Assembly (NCBI GenBank): GCA_016935485.1
Contig: JAFGQW010000205.1
Span: 1 to 45,842 of the forward strand
Direction of reading: 5' to 3'
DNA from: Planctomycetota bacterium
GTDB taxonomy: Bacteria > Planctomycetota > JAFGQW01
Length of the DNA: 45,842 nucleotides
In this document: one piece after another, positions 29,346 to 37,203 of the stretch
How positions within the stretch are numbered: the stretch's first letter is position 1
How the letters are laid out: each line of letters starts with the position of its first letter
Notes under the pieces: model-generated
Database searches by the model: none
What the model was told of the DNA's origin: nothing
Seen by the model: only the letters and a program-made list of their open reading frames with translations
Translations under genes and position numbers: made by a program

Positions 29346-30473
29346 CTACTCGCGGTGGTCGGGTGGGCGCCCCGCGCTGCGGCCCTGCAGATCGGCGAGC
29401 CACCCGCGCACCCGCTCCCGCTGTTCTCCGCCGAGAGCCAGATAACGGGTCCAGTGGTGAGCAGCCTGCTCGCTGAAAGCGCTGGCCCGGCCGGCCCCCC
29501 TGGCCTCCGTTCCGGCAGTCAGGCGCGCGAGATTCTCGTAGGCGATCCCGAGATTGAAATGCGCGTCGGGACACTCCGCGTTCTCCGCGACCGCCTCCTC
29601 GAGCACGCTCACGGCCTTCGGGTACTTGCCCCGCGCCATGAGGATCTCCGACAGGTTCACCCGGGCGGCATACCGGAGCGAACAGCGCTGCTCGTACCGT
29701 CGGAGCTGCTCCAGGGTCAAGACCACATCGCGGCGGTGGATTGCCCGCTCCAGCTCCTCCGGCGCGATGGTGAGCACGGTCGCGTAGGCGTGAAACGCCC
29801 GCTCCTCGTCTCCGACCGCCATGCCGTACTTGAGCCAGTGCAGTGCGTCCTTCGGGCAGAGTTGCAGGTAGTGCTCGTACTGTTTGACCGCCGCGGCTTC
29901 ATCGCCGTTGCGGAAGTGGAGTCTGGCGAGCGCCAGGCGGGCCTCCGGCAGATCCGGATCCAGAGCCACCGCGCGGCGCAGGTGGATCTCGGCCTGCTCG
30001 CGATCCGCGCGGTAGAGTCGCTCGAATCCCAGCCCGAAGTGCGCCCACGCCAGACCGGGATCGGCCTCCACGGCGCTCTCGAGCTGCGGGATTCGGTCGG
30101 CGTCGTCCGCCAGCCGCGCGCCGAGCGCATGCCACAGGGCCGACGGCTCCTGATTGCGCTCGTGCTCCTGGCCCACCCCCATCCCCTGGTACTCCTGGCG
30201 GACCTCCGTCTCCTTGCCCAGCGCGATCATCGTGTCCTGGTAGAGGAGGTGCGCTCGCACGAAGCGCGGCGAGGTCTCGCGGACCGCGCGGAGACGGGCC
30301 ACCGCCTGCGGCAGATCGCCGCGGTCGAGCGCGGCGAGCGCGGCCTCCCACTCCGCTTGCGCCGCTGGAACCGGCTGCTGCAGCGCCGGATCGCACCGCG
30401 CGCCGAGTCGACAGCCCCCGATAGCCGCGACGGCCAGGATCGCCACGACCGCGCGGCAGACGCGCCGGCTCAC
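29346..30473 (-). CDS. TPR-repeat lipoprotein of unknown function
   Basis: From GTG 30473 the 375-residue product has a lipoprotein signal (VSRRVCRAVVAILAVAAIGG, then Cys21). The remainder is made of tetratricopeptide-like helical repeats: recognisable units include LESAVEADPGLAWAHFGLGF, the AVALDPDLPEARLALARLHF unit and VLEEAVAENAECPDAHFNLG. TPR lipoproteins scaffold envelope complexes; no enzyme motif is seen. Its start overlaps the upstream lipoprotein gene by four bases (GTGA), so the two are co-translated. It converges with dtd, leaving 8 bases between stops. Confidence 0.8.
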   Translation of the reverse strand: MSRRVCRAVVAILAVAAIGGCRLGARCDPALQQPVPAAQAEWEAALAALDRGDLPQAVARLRAVRETSPRFVRAHLLYQDTMIALGKETEVRQEYQGMGVGQEHERNQEPSALWHALGARLADDADRIPQLESAVEADPGLAWAHFGLGFERLYRADREQAEIHLRRAVALDPDLPEARLALARLHFRNGDEAAAVKQYEHYLQLCPKDALHWLKYGMAVGDEERAFHAYATVLTIAPEELERAIHRRDVVLTLEQLRRYEQRCSLRYAARVNLSEILMARGKYPKAVSVLEEAVAENAECPDAHFNLGIAYENLARLTAGTEARGAGRASAFSEQAAHHWTRYLALGGEQRERVRGWLADLQGRSAGRPPDHRE

Positions 30474-30985
30474 TGCAGCGGCCCCTCCCGGTAGTCCCCG
30501 CGAAACACCGCCGTGTTCCCGTTGAGCTCCATGCCGACGGCGTGGGTGACCCGACGGTTGTCGGCCAGGTCGAGGAAGACCACGGTTCCGCGCACCTCGA
30601 GTCGCACCCGATCGCCGTCCGGAGGGAAGACCACCAGGATATGCTCGGCCTCGCGGATCTCCAGCCCCTCGGCGAACTTCGCCCGCGCCAGGCCGAACGC
30701 CTCCTTCATCTTCTTGCCGTCGGCCGTCCAGCGCTTCATCTCGTTGCCCGCGAGAAAAAGCTCGGCTTCGAGGTGGAGCGGAAGCTCCATCCGGACCTCC
30801 CGCGCCAGCAGGACCCGCCTTTCCGCGCGGAGAAACGCCTCGCCCGGAACCGGAGGATAGGCGTGGCGGACCGGCGGGCCCTCCGCGGGCGGGGCGGACG
30901 AGCTGCAGCCGACCCCCACGACACCCGGCGACAGAGCGACGAGCACGACGAGCATCGGACCGGTCCACGAGCGACTGAAATGCAC
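30470..30985 (-). CDS. Small lipoprotein, unknown function
   Basis: From GTG 30985 (ribosome-binding site GGAAGGA about 8 bases upstream) the 171-residue product has a signal sequence ending VVGVG and a lipobox Cys at about residue 27. The mature part has a Pro-rich linker and then alternating charged and hydrophobic stretches (VRMELPLHLEAELF, GDRVRLEVRGTVVFLDL), suggesting a beta-rich domain. I recognise no family. The four-base overlap with the TPR lipoprotein argues that the two products work together at the envelope. Confidence 0.65.
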   Translation of the reverse strand: MHFSRSWTGPMLVVLVALSPGVVGVGCSSSAPPAEGPPVRHAYPPVPGEAFLRAERRVLLAREVRMELPLHLEAELFLAGNEMKRWTADGKKMKEAFGLARAKFAEGLEIREAEHILVVFPPDGDRVRLEVRGTVVFLDLADNRRVTHAVGMELNGNTAVFRGDYREGPLQ

Positions 30986-31744
30986 GTTCCGTCCTTCCCG
31001 AATCAGCGGGCTTCCCTCGACCGCGGATCCCTTCCGACCAGCGCGCCGGCGAGCCGGGCATTCGCGTCGGATCCGGGACCGCTGGGAACAGCCCTCATCG
31101 TAGCGCGGGCTTCGCGCAAAACCCACAGCCATCGGCCATCCGCGGTCCGCTCGCACCCCGATGCCGCCAGCCAGGCGGACAGCCTGCGGCCCGACGCGCC
31201 TGCCCGTTCTTCGGTATCCTGGCTGCGGGTGCCTGCCGGGCTTGCGGTGCGTCCCGCAACCGATGCCGGCCAAGCGACTTGCAGGTTCCAGCCCGCCCGC
31301 GAAGACGTTCGGACCGCACAGTATACTGACATCGACCAGCCCACGAAAGCCCCGGCCGGCCCGCGGCGGCGGTGGGCTCGCGCGGGGCGCTGGGCATGCC
31401 GCGGCCTGCCAGCAGCGACCCTCCGCGTGCCTCCGAACCCCGGTCGGCGCACGGGGAATCGGCCTCGACTCCGCAGCGCGGATCGGCCTTGACTCCACCG
31501 CGCGGATCAGATTGAATGACGGCGTTAGCGGACCGGATGTCTGGGTGGTCATCCGGCCGGCGCCACGTCGGGCAGGATCGCGAGTGCCGGGCGCACCCGC
31601 CGACGGACGGTTTGTGGTTTCTATCCATGCGCCTGCCGTGCGGCGGCCCGATGGCAGACGAGTGGCACGCCGTGCGCGGGAAGCCCATCGTGCCGGGACG
31701 GCTTGCGGCCCAGCGCTAGTCCCGCTTCCGCTCCGGAACGGATA
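30986..31744. other. Long intergenic region between divergent envelope genes
   Basis: About 760 bases separate the minus-strand lipoprotein pair from the plus-strand repeat-lipoprotein/mla operon. I find no gene with family features on either strand. It contains a 10-base palindrome CAGTATACTG (31319-31328) whose centre TATACT resembles a -10 box on both strands, and a 24-base tandem repeat at 31461-31508. Promoters of both operons should lie here, but no complete -35/-10 pair was convincing. Confidence 0.5.
31461..31508. repeat. Two-copy 24-base tandem repeat
   Basis: Copies 31461-31484 and 31485-31508 match at 21 of 24 positions; both start GGCCT and end CGCGGATC. No function is evident; it may be a remnant of local duplication or a binding site upstream of the mla operon. 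Confidence 0.7.
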
Positions 31745-33334
31745 ATGCGAGACAAGAGGTTCGGAGCTGCGCGTCTTTCGGGCCCAGTAACGGCGCGGCG
31801 GGGGGGGGGCGCGGCGCGCCGGCAGCCGCCGCCGGCGCGCGTGGCCGCGGCACGTCGCTCCCTCGGCCACCTTGCGCTGCTCGCGCTGGTCGCCGTGCTT
31901 GCCGCCGGCTGCCGGGCCGTCGAGATCGATCTCTATCCGCTCCTCCGCACTGGACCGGTCGACGACTGTGGCGGCTGGGCGTGGGAGGCGCTCGGACCTC
32001 TGGTCTACTTCCACGAGGACCACCCTGACGGCAAGGCTCCGTGCCGGGAGTGGGGCATCCGACCCCTCTTCTCCCACCGCTTTCAGACGGGCAGCGCCCG
32101 CCGCGAGACGGAGGTCGTCTGGCCGCTCGGCCGGTTCCGGCGCGACCCCTCCGGGTGGGAGGACCGGATCCTGCCGCTCTACTGGCACTGGGGCCACACC
32201 ACGTCTGGCGTCGAGGAAAGCTCGTTCTTCCTGCTTCCCGTCTTCTTCCGGCGTACCGGTGTCCTCGGCACGAGCTGGGCCCTGTTCCCATTGTATGGCC
32301 GGGTCGAGCGCTTCCTCGGGATGGACGCAGTCTCGTTCGTGTTGTTCCCGCTGTACGCGTCGCACCGACGCGACCAGAGCACTTCCCACCACGTGGTCTG
32401 GCCGATCTTCGGCTGGGGGTCGGGGCCGCAGCACGGCTGGTACCGCATCTTCCCGTGGATCACCCGCTCCTGGGCGGAGGGCGACCACGACTCGCAGACC
32501 TACCTGTGGCCCATCGTGAACATCAGCCACGATCTCGGCCGCACGGGCCGCCCCCGATCGAGTGTGCTGATCTGGCCTTTCTACGGCTCCTGGACGCGCG
32601 CACAGGCCGCGGGCTGGACCGTGCTGTTCCCGCTGCTGCGCGCCGAGGAGGACCGGCAGAAGTCGTCGGGAGAGCGCAACCTGCCGTGGCCGTTTTACCA
32701 GGCATGGTGGAGCCCCCGAGAAGAGGGCTGGCGGATCTGGCCGCTCTACGGGCGCTACGCGTCCCGACCTTCCGCGAGCGGCTCCTCCCAGCAAAGCCAG
32801 TTCCTCCTGTGGCCGTTCCTGTGGCGTCGCGCCTATCAGTACCTCGACGAGCGACACGAGGAGTTCCGCGTGGTACCGGTCTTTCACCACGGCACCTGGA
32901 CCGACCGGCACGGCGGCGGCACCCGCTGGATGGTCTTCCCGCTCGCCGACGGGGAGCGCCGTGCGGAGGGCTCCGGCAAGTTCGCGATCGGTACCCTGTT
33001 TCCCATCCGCCCCTGGAACGACGCCGTCCAGGCGCACTGGTCGGTCTTCCTGAGTCCTTACCTCCACCGGTGGTGGGCCGACGGCCGCGCGCGTGCCCAG
33101 ACGATCCTCGGCCTGTACCGCCGCTACGAGGCCCCAGGGTTCGTCCGCTGGACGGTGCCGCTCCTCTACGCGCACCGCGCGAGCCGCCGCGGCTCGCTCG
33201 ACCAGTTCCTGCTCGGCGCCATCCGCTGGGAGGTGGCGCCCACGGGTGCCGCGCGCCTGAGGATTCTCGGCGTGCCGATCCCGTTCGGGCGCGGCCCGGC
33301 GCCGGATCCGCCCGTGCTCGCGGAGGACGGCTGA
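31745..33334 (+). CDS. Undescribed Trp/Pro-repeat lipoprotein, first gene of mla operon
   Basis: The product is 529 residues from ATG 31745, with a hydrophobic signal and lipobox (LALLALVAVLAAGC). The mature protein holds about twenty copies of a short hydrophobic-aromatic motif, [hydrophobic]2-[W/F/L]-P-[L/I/F]-[F/Y/L], every 15-25 residues; examples are VVWPLGR, ILPLYWH, LFPLYGR, VVWPIFGW, IWPFYGS, LFPLLRA, IWPLYGR, LLWPFLWR and VFPLADG. The alternation suggests repeated beta-strands and turns, hence a barrel, propeller or solenoid. I do not recognise the family. Its stop overlaps the mlaE start (TGATG). A run of ten G (31800-31809) lies in the N-terminal codons; GTG 31841 would start after the run and give a more usual short signal peptide. 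Confidence 0.8.
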   Translation: MRDKRFGAARLSGPVTARRGGGAARRQPPPARVAAARRSLGHLALLALVAVLAAGCRAVEIDLYPLLRTGPVDDCGGWAWEALGPLVYFHEDHPDGKAPCREWGIRPLFSHRFQTGSARRETEVVWPLGRFRRDPSGWEDRILPLYWHWGHTTSGVEESSFFLLPVFFRRTGVLGTSWALFPLYGRVERFLGMDAVSFVLFPLYASHRRDQSTSHHVVWPIFGWGSGPQHGWYRIFPWITRSWAEGDHDSQTYLWPIVNISHDLGRTGRPRSSVLIWPFYGSWTRAQAAGWTVLFPLLRAEEDRQKSSGERNLPWPFYQAWWSPREEGWRIWPLYGRYASRPSASGSSQQSQFLLWPFLWRRAYQYLDERHEEFRVVPVFHHGTWTDRHGGGTRWMVFPLADGERRAEGSGKFAIGTLFPIRPWNDAVQAHWSVFLSPYLHRWWADGRARAQTILGLYRRYEAPGFVRWTVPLLYAHRASRRGSLDQFLLGAIRWEVAPTGAARLRILGVPIPFGRGPAPDPPVLAEDG

Positions 33335-34128
33335 TGGGACTGCTGCACCACACCGGACGCGTGGTGGCCGATTACTGCACGGGCGCCGGCTACGCCATCC
33401 TGCTCATGCTGCGGGCCGCGCGCCACATCGACGGGTCCTTCCGGAAGATTCCGGAGATCGCGGGACACCTCTACGTCTACGGCATCCGCACGTTCCCGGT
33501 CACCGCCGTCATGGGAATCTTCTTCGGCGCCATTCTCGCGCTGCAGACCGGCATCGAGCTGGACAAGTTCGGCCAGGTCGAAGCCATCGGCATGGTCGTC
33601 TCGGCCGCCATGTGCCGCGAGATGGGCCCGTTCATCACCGGGCTGGTACTGACGGCCACCGTGGGCAGCAACATGGCGGCCGAGATTGGCACGATGCGGG
33701 TCTCGGAGGAGATCGATGCTCTCGAGATCATGGCCATCGACCCGGTGCGCTTCCTCGTCATGCCGCGACTGCTTGCGCTGGTTCTGGTCTGTCCGATCCT
33801 GACGATCCTGGTCGATTTCCTCGGCGTGACCGGCGGGATGTTCGTGTCGGTCGCCCAGCTCGGCGTGGCGGGCGAGGTGTACCGCGAGCAGGCGCTCGAG
33901 GTTCTGCGCTACTCCAGCACGATCTTCGATCTACCCAAGGACGTCTACACGGGACTGGCCAAGTCGTTCGTGTTCGGTCTGACGATCGGGACCGTCGGGC
34001 TCAGCGCCGGCATGCGCGCCGAGGGCGGCGCACTCGGGGTCGGCCGCGCCGTGCGCCGGGCGGTCATCAACAGCCTGCTCCTGATCATCATCCTCGGCTA
34101 CTACATGACCTGGATCTGCTACCGATGA
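33334..34128 (+). CDS. mlaE: MlaE-type lipid ABC transporter permease
   Basis: MlaE dimers form the inner-membrane channel for phospholipid exchange with an MCE protein. The 264-residue product has the expected multi-helix layout and signatures: ILALQTGIELDKFGQVEAIG, MCREMGPFITGLVLTATVGS, AAEIGTMRVSEEIDALEIM and the C-terminal VRRAVINSLLLIIILGYYMT. The start has a GGAGG ribosome-binding site inside the preceding gene and overlaps its stop by one base. It overlaps mlaF by four bases. Confidence 0.94.
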   Translation: MGLLHHTGRVVADYCTGAGYAILLMLRAARHIDGSFRKIPEIAGHLYVYGIRTFPVTAVMGIFFGAILALQTGIELDKFGQVEAIGMVVSAAMCREMGPFITGLVLTATVGSNMAAEIGTMRVSEEIDALEIMAIDPVRFLVMPRLLALVLVCPILTILVDFLGVTGGMFVSVAQLGVAGEVYREQALEVLRYSSTIFDLPKDVYTGLAKSFVFGLTIGTVGLSAGMRAEGGALGVGRAVRRAVINSLLLIIILGYYMTWICYR

Positions 34129-34883
34129 TCCGCCTGGTGAAGGTCTGCAAGCGCCTCGGGGGCCAGAACATCCTCCGCGAACTCACGCTGCACGTCGAGC
34201 GGGGCGAGGTCTTCGCGATCATGGGCGGCAGCGGCACCGGCAAGTCCGTGACCCTCAAGCACATGGTCGGCCTGCTCGAGCCCGACCGCGGCGAGGTCTG
34301 GATCGACGGGGCGAACCTGGCCGTCCTCAATCGCGCCCAGCTCAAGGGACTCCGGCGGCGCTTCGGGTACCTGTTCCAGTCGGGGGCCCTCATCAACTGG
34401 CTCAACGTCGGGGACAACGTCGCACTCCCGCTCCGGGAGCACACGCGGCTCGGCCGCACGGACATCCAGCAGCGCGTCGCGGAACGTCTGCGCTGGGTGC
34501 GGCTGATCGGCGACGAGCACAAGATGCCCGCCGAGATCTCCGGCGGCATGAAGAAGCGCGTCGGACTCGCGCGCGCCATCGTGCTCAATCCGGACATCGT
34601 GCTCTACGACGAACCGACCAGCGGGCTCGATCCCGTCACCGCCCGCGCCATCCGCGCGCTCATCCGCGAGGTGAACGACCGGCTCGAGGCCACCAGCGTC
34701 ATGGTGACGCACGACATCCTGGACGCGACCGATACCGCGGACCGGATCGGGTTCCTGTTCGACGGGCGCATCGAGTTCGTCGGTACACCCGCGGAGGTCG
34801 AGCGCACCGACAACGCCCGGGTGAAGAACTTCCTGAAGGGGCTGGACGACCAGACGTCGGTCGCGGAGGCCGTCCCCTCCTGA
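34125..34883 (+). CDS. mlaF: MlaF-type lipid ABC transporter ATPase
   Basis: MlaF is the cytoplasmic ATPase that powers the MlaE permease. The 252-residue product has Walker A GGSGTGKS, Q-loop LFQSGAL, the ABC signature as ISGGMKKRVGLARAI and Walker B IVLYDEPTSGLDP, then the switch His in MVTHD. SGGM-K-KR is characteristic of the Mla/MCE group. The ATG overlaps the mlaE stop (ATGA). It ends 56 bases before mlaD. Confidence 0.95.
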   Translation: MIRLVKVCKRLGGQNILRELTLHVERGEVFAIMGGSGTGKSVTLKHMVGLLEPDRGEVWIDGANLAVLNRAQLKGLRRRFGYLFQSGALINWLNVGDNVALPLREHTRLGRTDIQQRVAERLRWVRLIGDEHKMPAEISGGMKKRVGLARAIVLNPDIVLYDEPTSGLDPVTARAIRALIREVNDRLEATSVMVTHDILDATDTADRIGFLFDGRIEFVGTPAEVERTDNARVKNFLKGLDDQTSVAEAVPS

Positions 34884-34939
34884 GGTGGCCGATGGAGCGG
34901 CAACGTTCCCGGAGGACCCACGCGACCAAGGAGGCACGC

Positions 34940-36136
34940 ATGAACCTCTCCCGCTACGCCGCTGTGGGGCTGCTGTTCCTCGCGGCGCTCGTGCTGCTCG
35001 GGGTGGTGACCATGAAGGTCACCAGCGTCGAGGACCTGCTGGGCAGGAACACCTACTTCCGCGAGATCGAGTTCCCGGGCAGCCTTGCCGACCGTCCCGG
35101 GGAGCGCGGCAAGGGTGGGGTTGGCGGTCTCAGGCGCGGCGACCCGGTCCGGGTGTCCGGCGTCCAGGTCGGCCGGGTCGAGGAGGTCCGCCTGCGCCCG
35201 ATCGAGCTGGAGGCAGCCGCCGCGCGGCGCCGCTTCCTGGTCCGGGTGCGCGTGCAGCTCCGCAGCGACCTTCGGCTCTGCGAGGGCTACTCGATCCGCA
35301 TCACCGACCAGTCACTGCTGGGCTCCAAGCAGATCGAGATCGACCCCGGCGCCGGCCCGGAAACGCGCGACGTGCCGCTGCGGGGCGCGCTGCTGCCCTC
35401 GGCGCTGGAGTCCCTGGGCGAGATCGTCGACCGCAATGCCGACCACGTCCACCAGATCATCCAGAACGTCACCGAGATCTCTGCCGCCGTCCGCCGCGGC
35501 GACGGCACGATCGGCCGGCTGCTCATGGAGCCCGCGCTCCACGACAAAGTCGTGGCCGCTGTGGACCGGGCCGAGAACATCCTCAAGGCCGTAGAGGAGG
35601 GGCCCGGCCTGGTCAGCACGCTGCTCTTCGACCGCGAGCTGCGCGCCGATCTGCAGGTGGTCGCACAGTCAGCGCGCGAGGTGGCGGAGGAGCTCGCCCG
35701 CGGGCGGGGGACCCTCGGCCGCCTCCTGAAGGAGGAAGGCCCCTACAACGACCTGCGGCTCGCCATGGCCGACACGCGCGAGATCGTCGCGCGCATCAAG
35801 AGCGGTCAAGGTCCGCTCGGCACGCTCGTGTTCGACGACCTGCTGGCCCGGAACCTCCGGGATTTCGGCGGCGCGCTCGTCGACCGCGAGACGCCGCTGG
35901 GAAAGCTCGTCCACGACCGCGACCTGGCGCAGCGCCTCGACACGCTGATCGCGCAGGCCGGCGAGGTCGTGGCACACGTGCGGAACGGCCGCGGGACGCT
36001 CGGCCGGCTGTTGATGGACGACGCGCTCGTCCGCGGCCTGGAGGGCGCCGTCAGCGCCTTGACCGGAACGATCAACGAGGCGCGCGAGGCCGCGCCGGTC
36101 AATGCGTTCCTGCAGACGCTCTTCATCTGGTGGTAG
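34940..36136 (+). CDS. mlaD: MlaD/MCE-domain substrate-binding protein with six C-terminal repeats
   Basis: MCE proteins anchor in the inner membrane and guide lipids across the periplasm. From ATG 34940 (ribosome-binding site AAGGAGG) the 398-residue product has one N-terminal helix (YAAVGLLFLAALVLLGVVTM) and an MCE domain with GDPVRVSGVQVGRVEEVRL and SLLGSKQIEIDPG. After residue 165 come six imperfect units of about 40 residues around a G-x-G-[T/P]-[L/I]-G-[R/T]-L core: GDGTIGRLL, GPGLVSTLL, GRGTLGRLL, GQGPLGTLV, ETPLGKLV and GRGTLGRLL. This is longer than E. coli MlaD (about 180 residues). It is the last gene of the operon; an upstream in-frame ATG (34892) is less well supported. Confidence 0.93.
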   Translation: MNLSRYAAVGLLFLAALVLLGVVTMKVTSVEDLLGRNTYFREIEFPGSLADRPGERGKGGVGGLRRGDPVRVSGVQVGRVEEVRLRPIELEAAAARRRFLVRVRVQLRSDLRLCEGYSIRITDQSLLGSKQIEIDPGAGPETRDVPLRGALLPSALESLGEIVDRNADHVHQIIQNVTEISAAVRRGDGTIGRLLMEPALHDKVVAAVDRAENILKAVEEGPGLVSTLLFDRELRADLQVVAQSAREVAEELARGRGTLGRLLKEEGPYNDLRLAMADTREIVARIKSGQGPLGTLVFDDLLARNLRDFGGALVDRETPLGKLVHDRDLAQRLDTLIAQAGEVVAHVRNGRGTLGRLLMDDALVRGLEGAVSALTGTINEAREAAPVNAFLQTLFIWW

Positions 36137-36144
36137 CCAGCGAC

Positions 36145-36172
36145 CGCTGCCGGGGCATTCGCTCCGGCAGCG
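36145..36172. terminator. Hairpin between convergent mlaD and ribE
   Basis: A perfect 9-base-pair inverted repeat (CGCTGCCGG, 36145-36153, and CCGGCAGCG, 36164-36172) with a 10-base loop lies 9 bases after the mlaD stop. There is no T run, but it may slow or terminate transcription from either side of these converging genes. Confidence 0.4.
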
Positions 36173-36250
36173 CGCAGAGCGCGCCGCGGGACACGGCGCG
36201 ATGAGGCGGCGCGAAGAAACACGGGCTGCAGGGCGCGGGCTTCGTCGGCG

Positions 36251-36889
36251 TTACGCGTAGCCGTGCTCCGCGAGCTTGCCGCGATCCAGGCCGCCGCCCA
36301 TCGCCTCGAGGAGCTTCGCCACGTACTTGGCCAGAACGTCCGTCTCCAGGTTGACCGGGCTGCCCACCGGCAGGTGGCCCATGTTCGTGCGCTGCAAGGT
36401 CTCGGGGATGAGCGCGCACGTGAAGTCCGCCGGTCCGACGCGCACCAGGGTCAGGCTGATCCCGTCCACGCAGATCGAGCCCTTGGGCACCATCTGCCGG
36501 GTGAGCCGGCGGTCCGTCTCGACGCGGATCACAGTCTGCCCCGGGCCGGAGTCCCGGGCGCGGAGGATGCCGACGCCGTCCACGTGGCCCTGGACCCAGT
36601 GGCCGCCGAGACGATCGCCCAGGCGCAGCGCGCGCTCCACGTTGACGCGATCCCCGACGCGCAACGCGCCGAGGTTCGTGCGCTGGAGGGTCTCCTGGAT
36701 GACGCGGAACGAGCGCCGCGTCCCGTCCACCGCAGTCACCGAGAGGCAGACGCCGTTGACGGCCAGGCTCCCCCCGGGCTTGAGATCGGCAGCGATCGCC
36801 TCCCCGGGATCCACGGTCAAGTCCAGAGCGCCCGCGAGCCGGCGCACCGCCACCACTGGAACCCACGCTTCCACGAGTCCCGTGAACAT
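36251..36889 (-). CDS. ribE: Riboflavin synthase alpha subunit
   Basis: Riboflavin synthase joins two 6,7-dimethyl-8-ribityllumazine molecules to give riboflavin. From ATG 36889 the 212-residue product starts MFTGLVE, the invariant N-terminus, and shows two homologous barrels: SLAVNGVCLSVTAV with ETLQRTNLGAL, then SICVDGISLTLVRV with ETLQRTNMGHL. GHWVQGHVDGVG is also diagnostic. It stands alone here, without the other rib genes. No FMN riboswitch consensus was seen upstream. Confidence 0.95.
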   Translation of the reverse strand: MFTGLVEAWVPVVAVRRLAGALDLTVDPGEAIAADLKPGGSLAVNGVCLSVTAVDGTRRSFRVIQETLQRTNLGALRVGDRVNVERALRLGDRLGGHWVQGHVDGVGILRARDSGPGQTVIRVETDRRLTRQMVPKGSICVDGISLTLVRVGPADFTCALIPETLQRTNMGHLPVGSPVNLETDVLAKYVAKLLEAMGGGLDRGKLAEHGYA

Positions 36890-37054
36890 CGCTCGCCTCG
36901 ATTGCCGTGCCATTGAGCCACCCGCCGGCCCGCAACCCCGGGTGCCGGCTCCCGGTGCGGAAGCGACCGGCCCGCCGTGGCGCGCCCGCCGTATTTCCCA
37001 CGTAACTTCTTTTCTGCCAACGAGTCAAGTCCATGCACCCCGGCGCTTTTTTTC

Positions 37055-37082
37055 TTGACTTGGGGAGGCGGCGGTATACATT
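37055..37082 (+). promoter_or_regulatory. Promoter of trmD-rplS
   Basis: TTGACT (37055-37060) and TACATT (37077-37082) are 16 bases apart in an AT-rich patch; the -10 hexamer is identical to that of the S10 promoter. The start would be near 37089, about 115 bases before trmD. On the opposite strand another TTGACT (37023-37028) may serve ribE, but no good -10 box follows it. Confidence 0.6.
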
Positions 37083-37203
37083 TTCGCTCCTGCGTTGCTC
37101 GGTAGGGGTGTGCGCTGCGCGCATCCTTCCATCGCCAGAGCCAGCAAGGGCTTGGGGCGCCGGCGCGGCTTTCCCGGTTGCATCACGCGCCTGGAGATCC
37201 ACC

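Noticed and set aside
31516-31719. 67-codon plus-strand frame before the repeat lipoprotein
   Set aside because: No ribosome-binding site or recognisable features; treated as non-coding.
36890-37050. FMN riboswitch upstream of ribE
   Set aside because: None of the conserved RFN-element sequence blocks is present.
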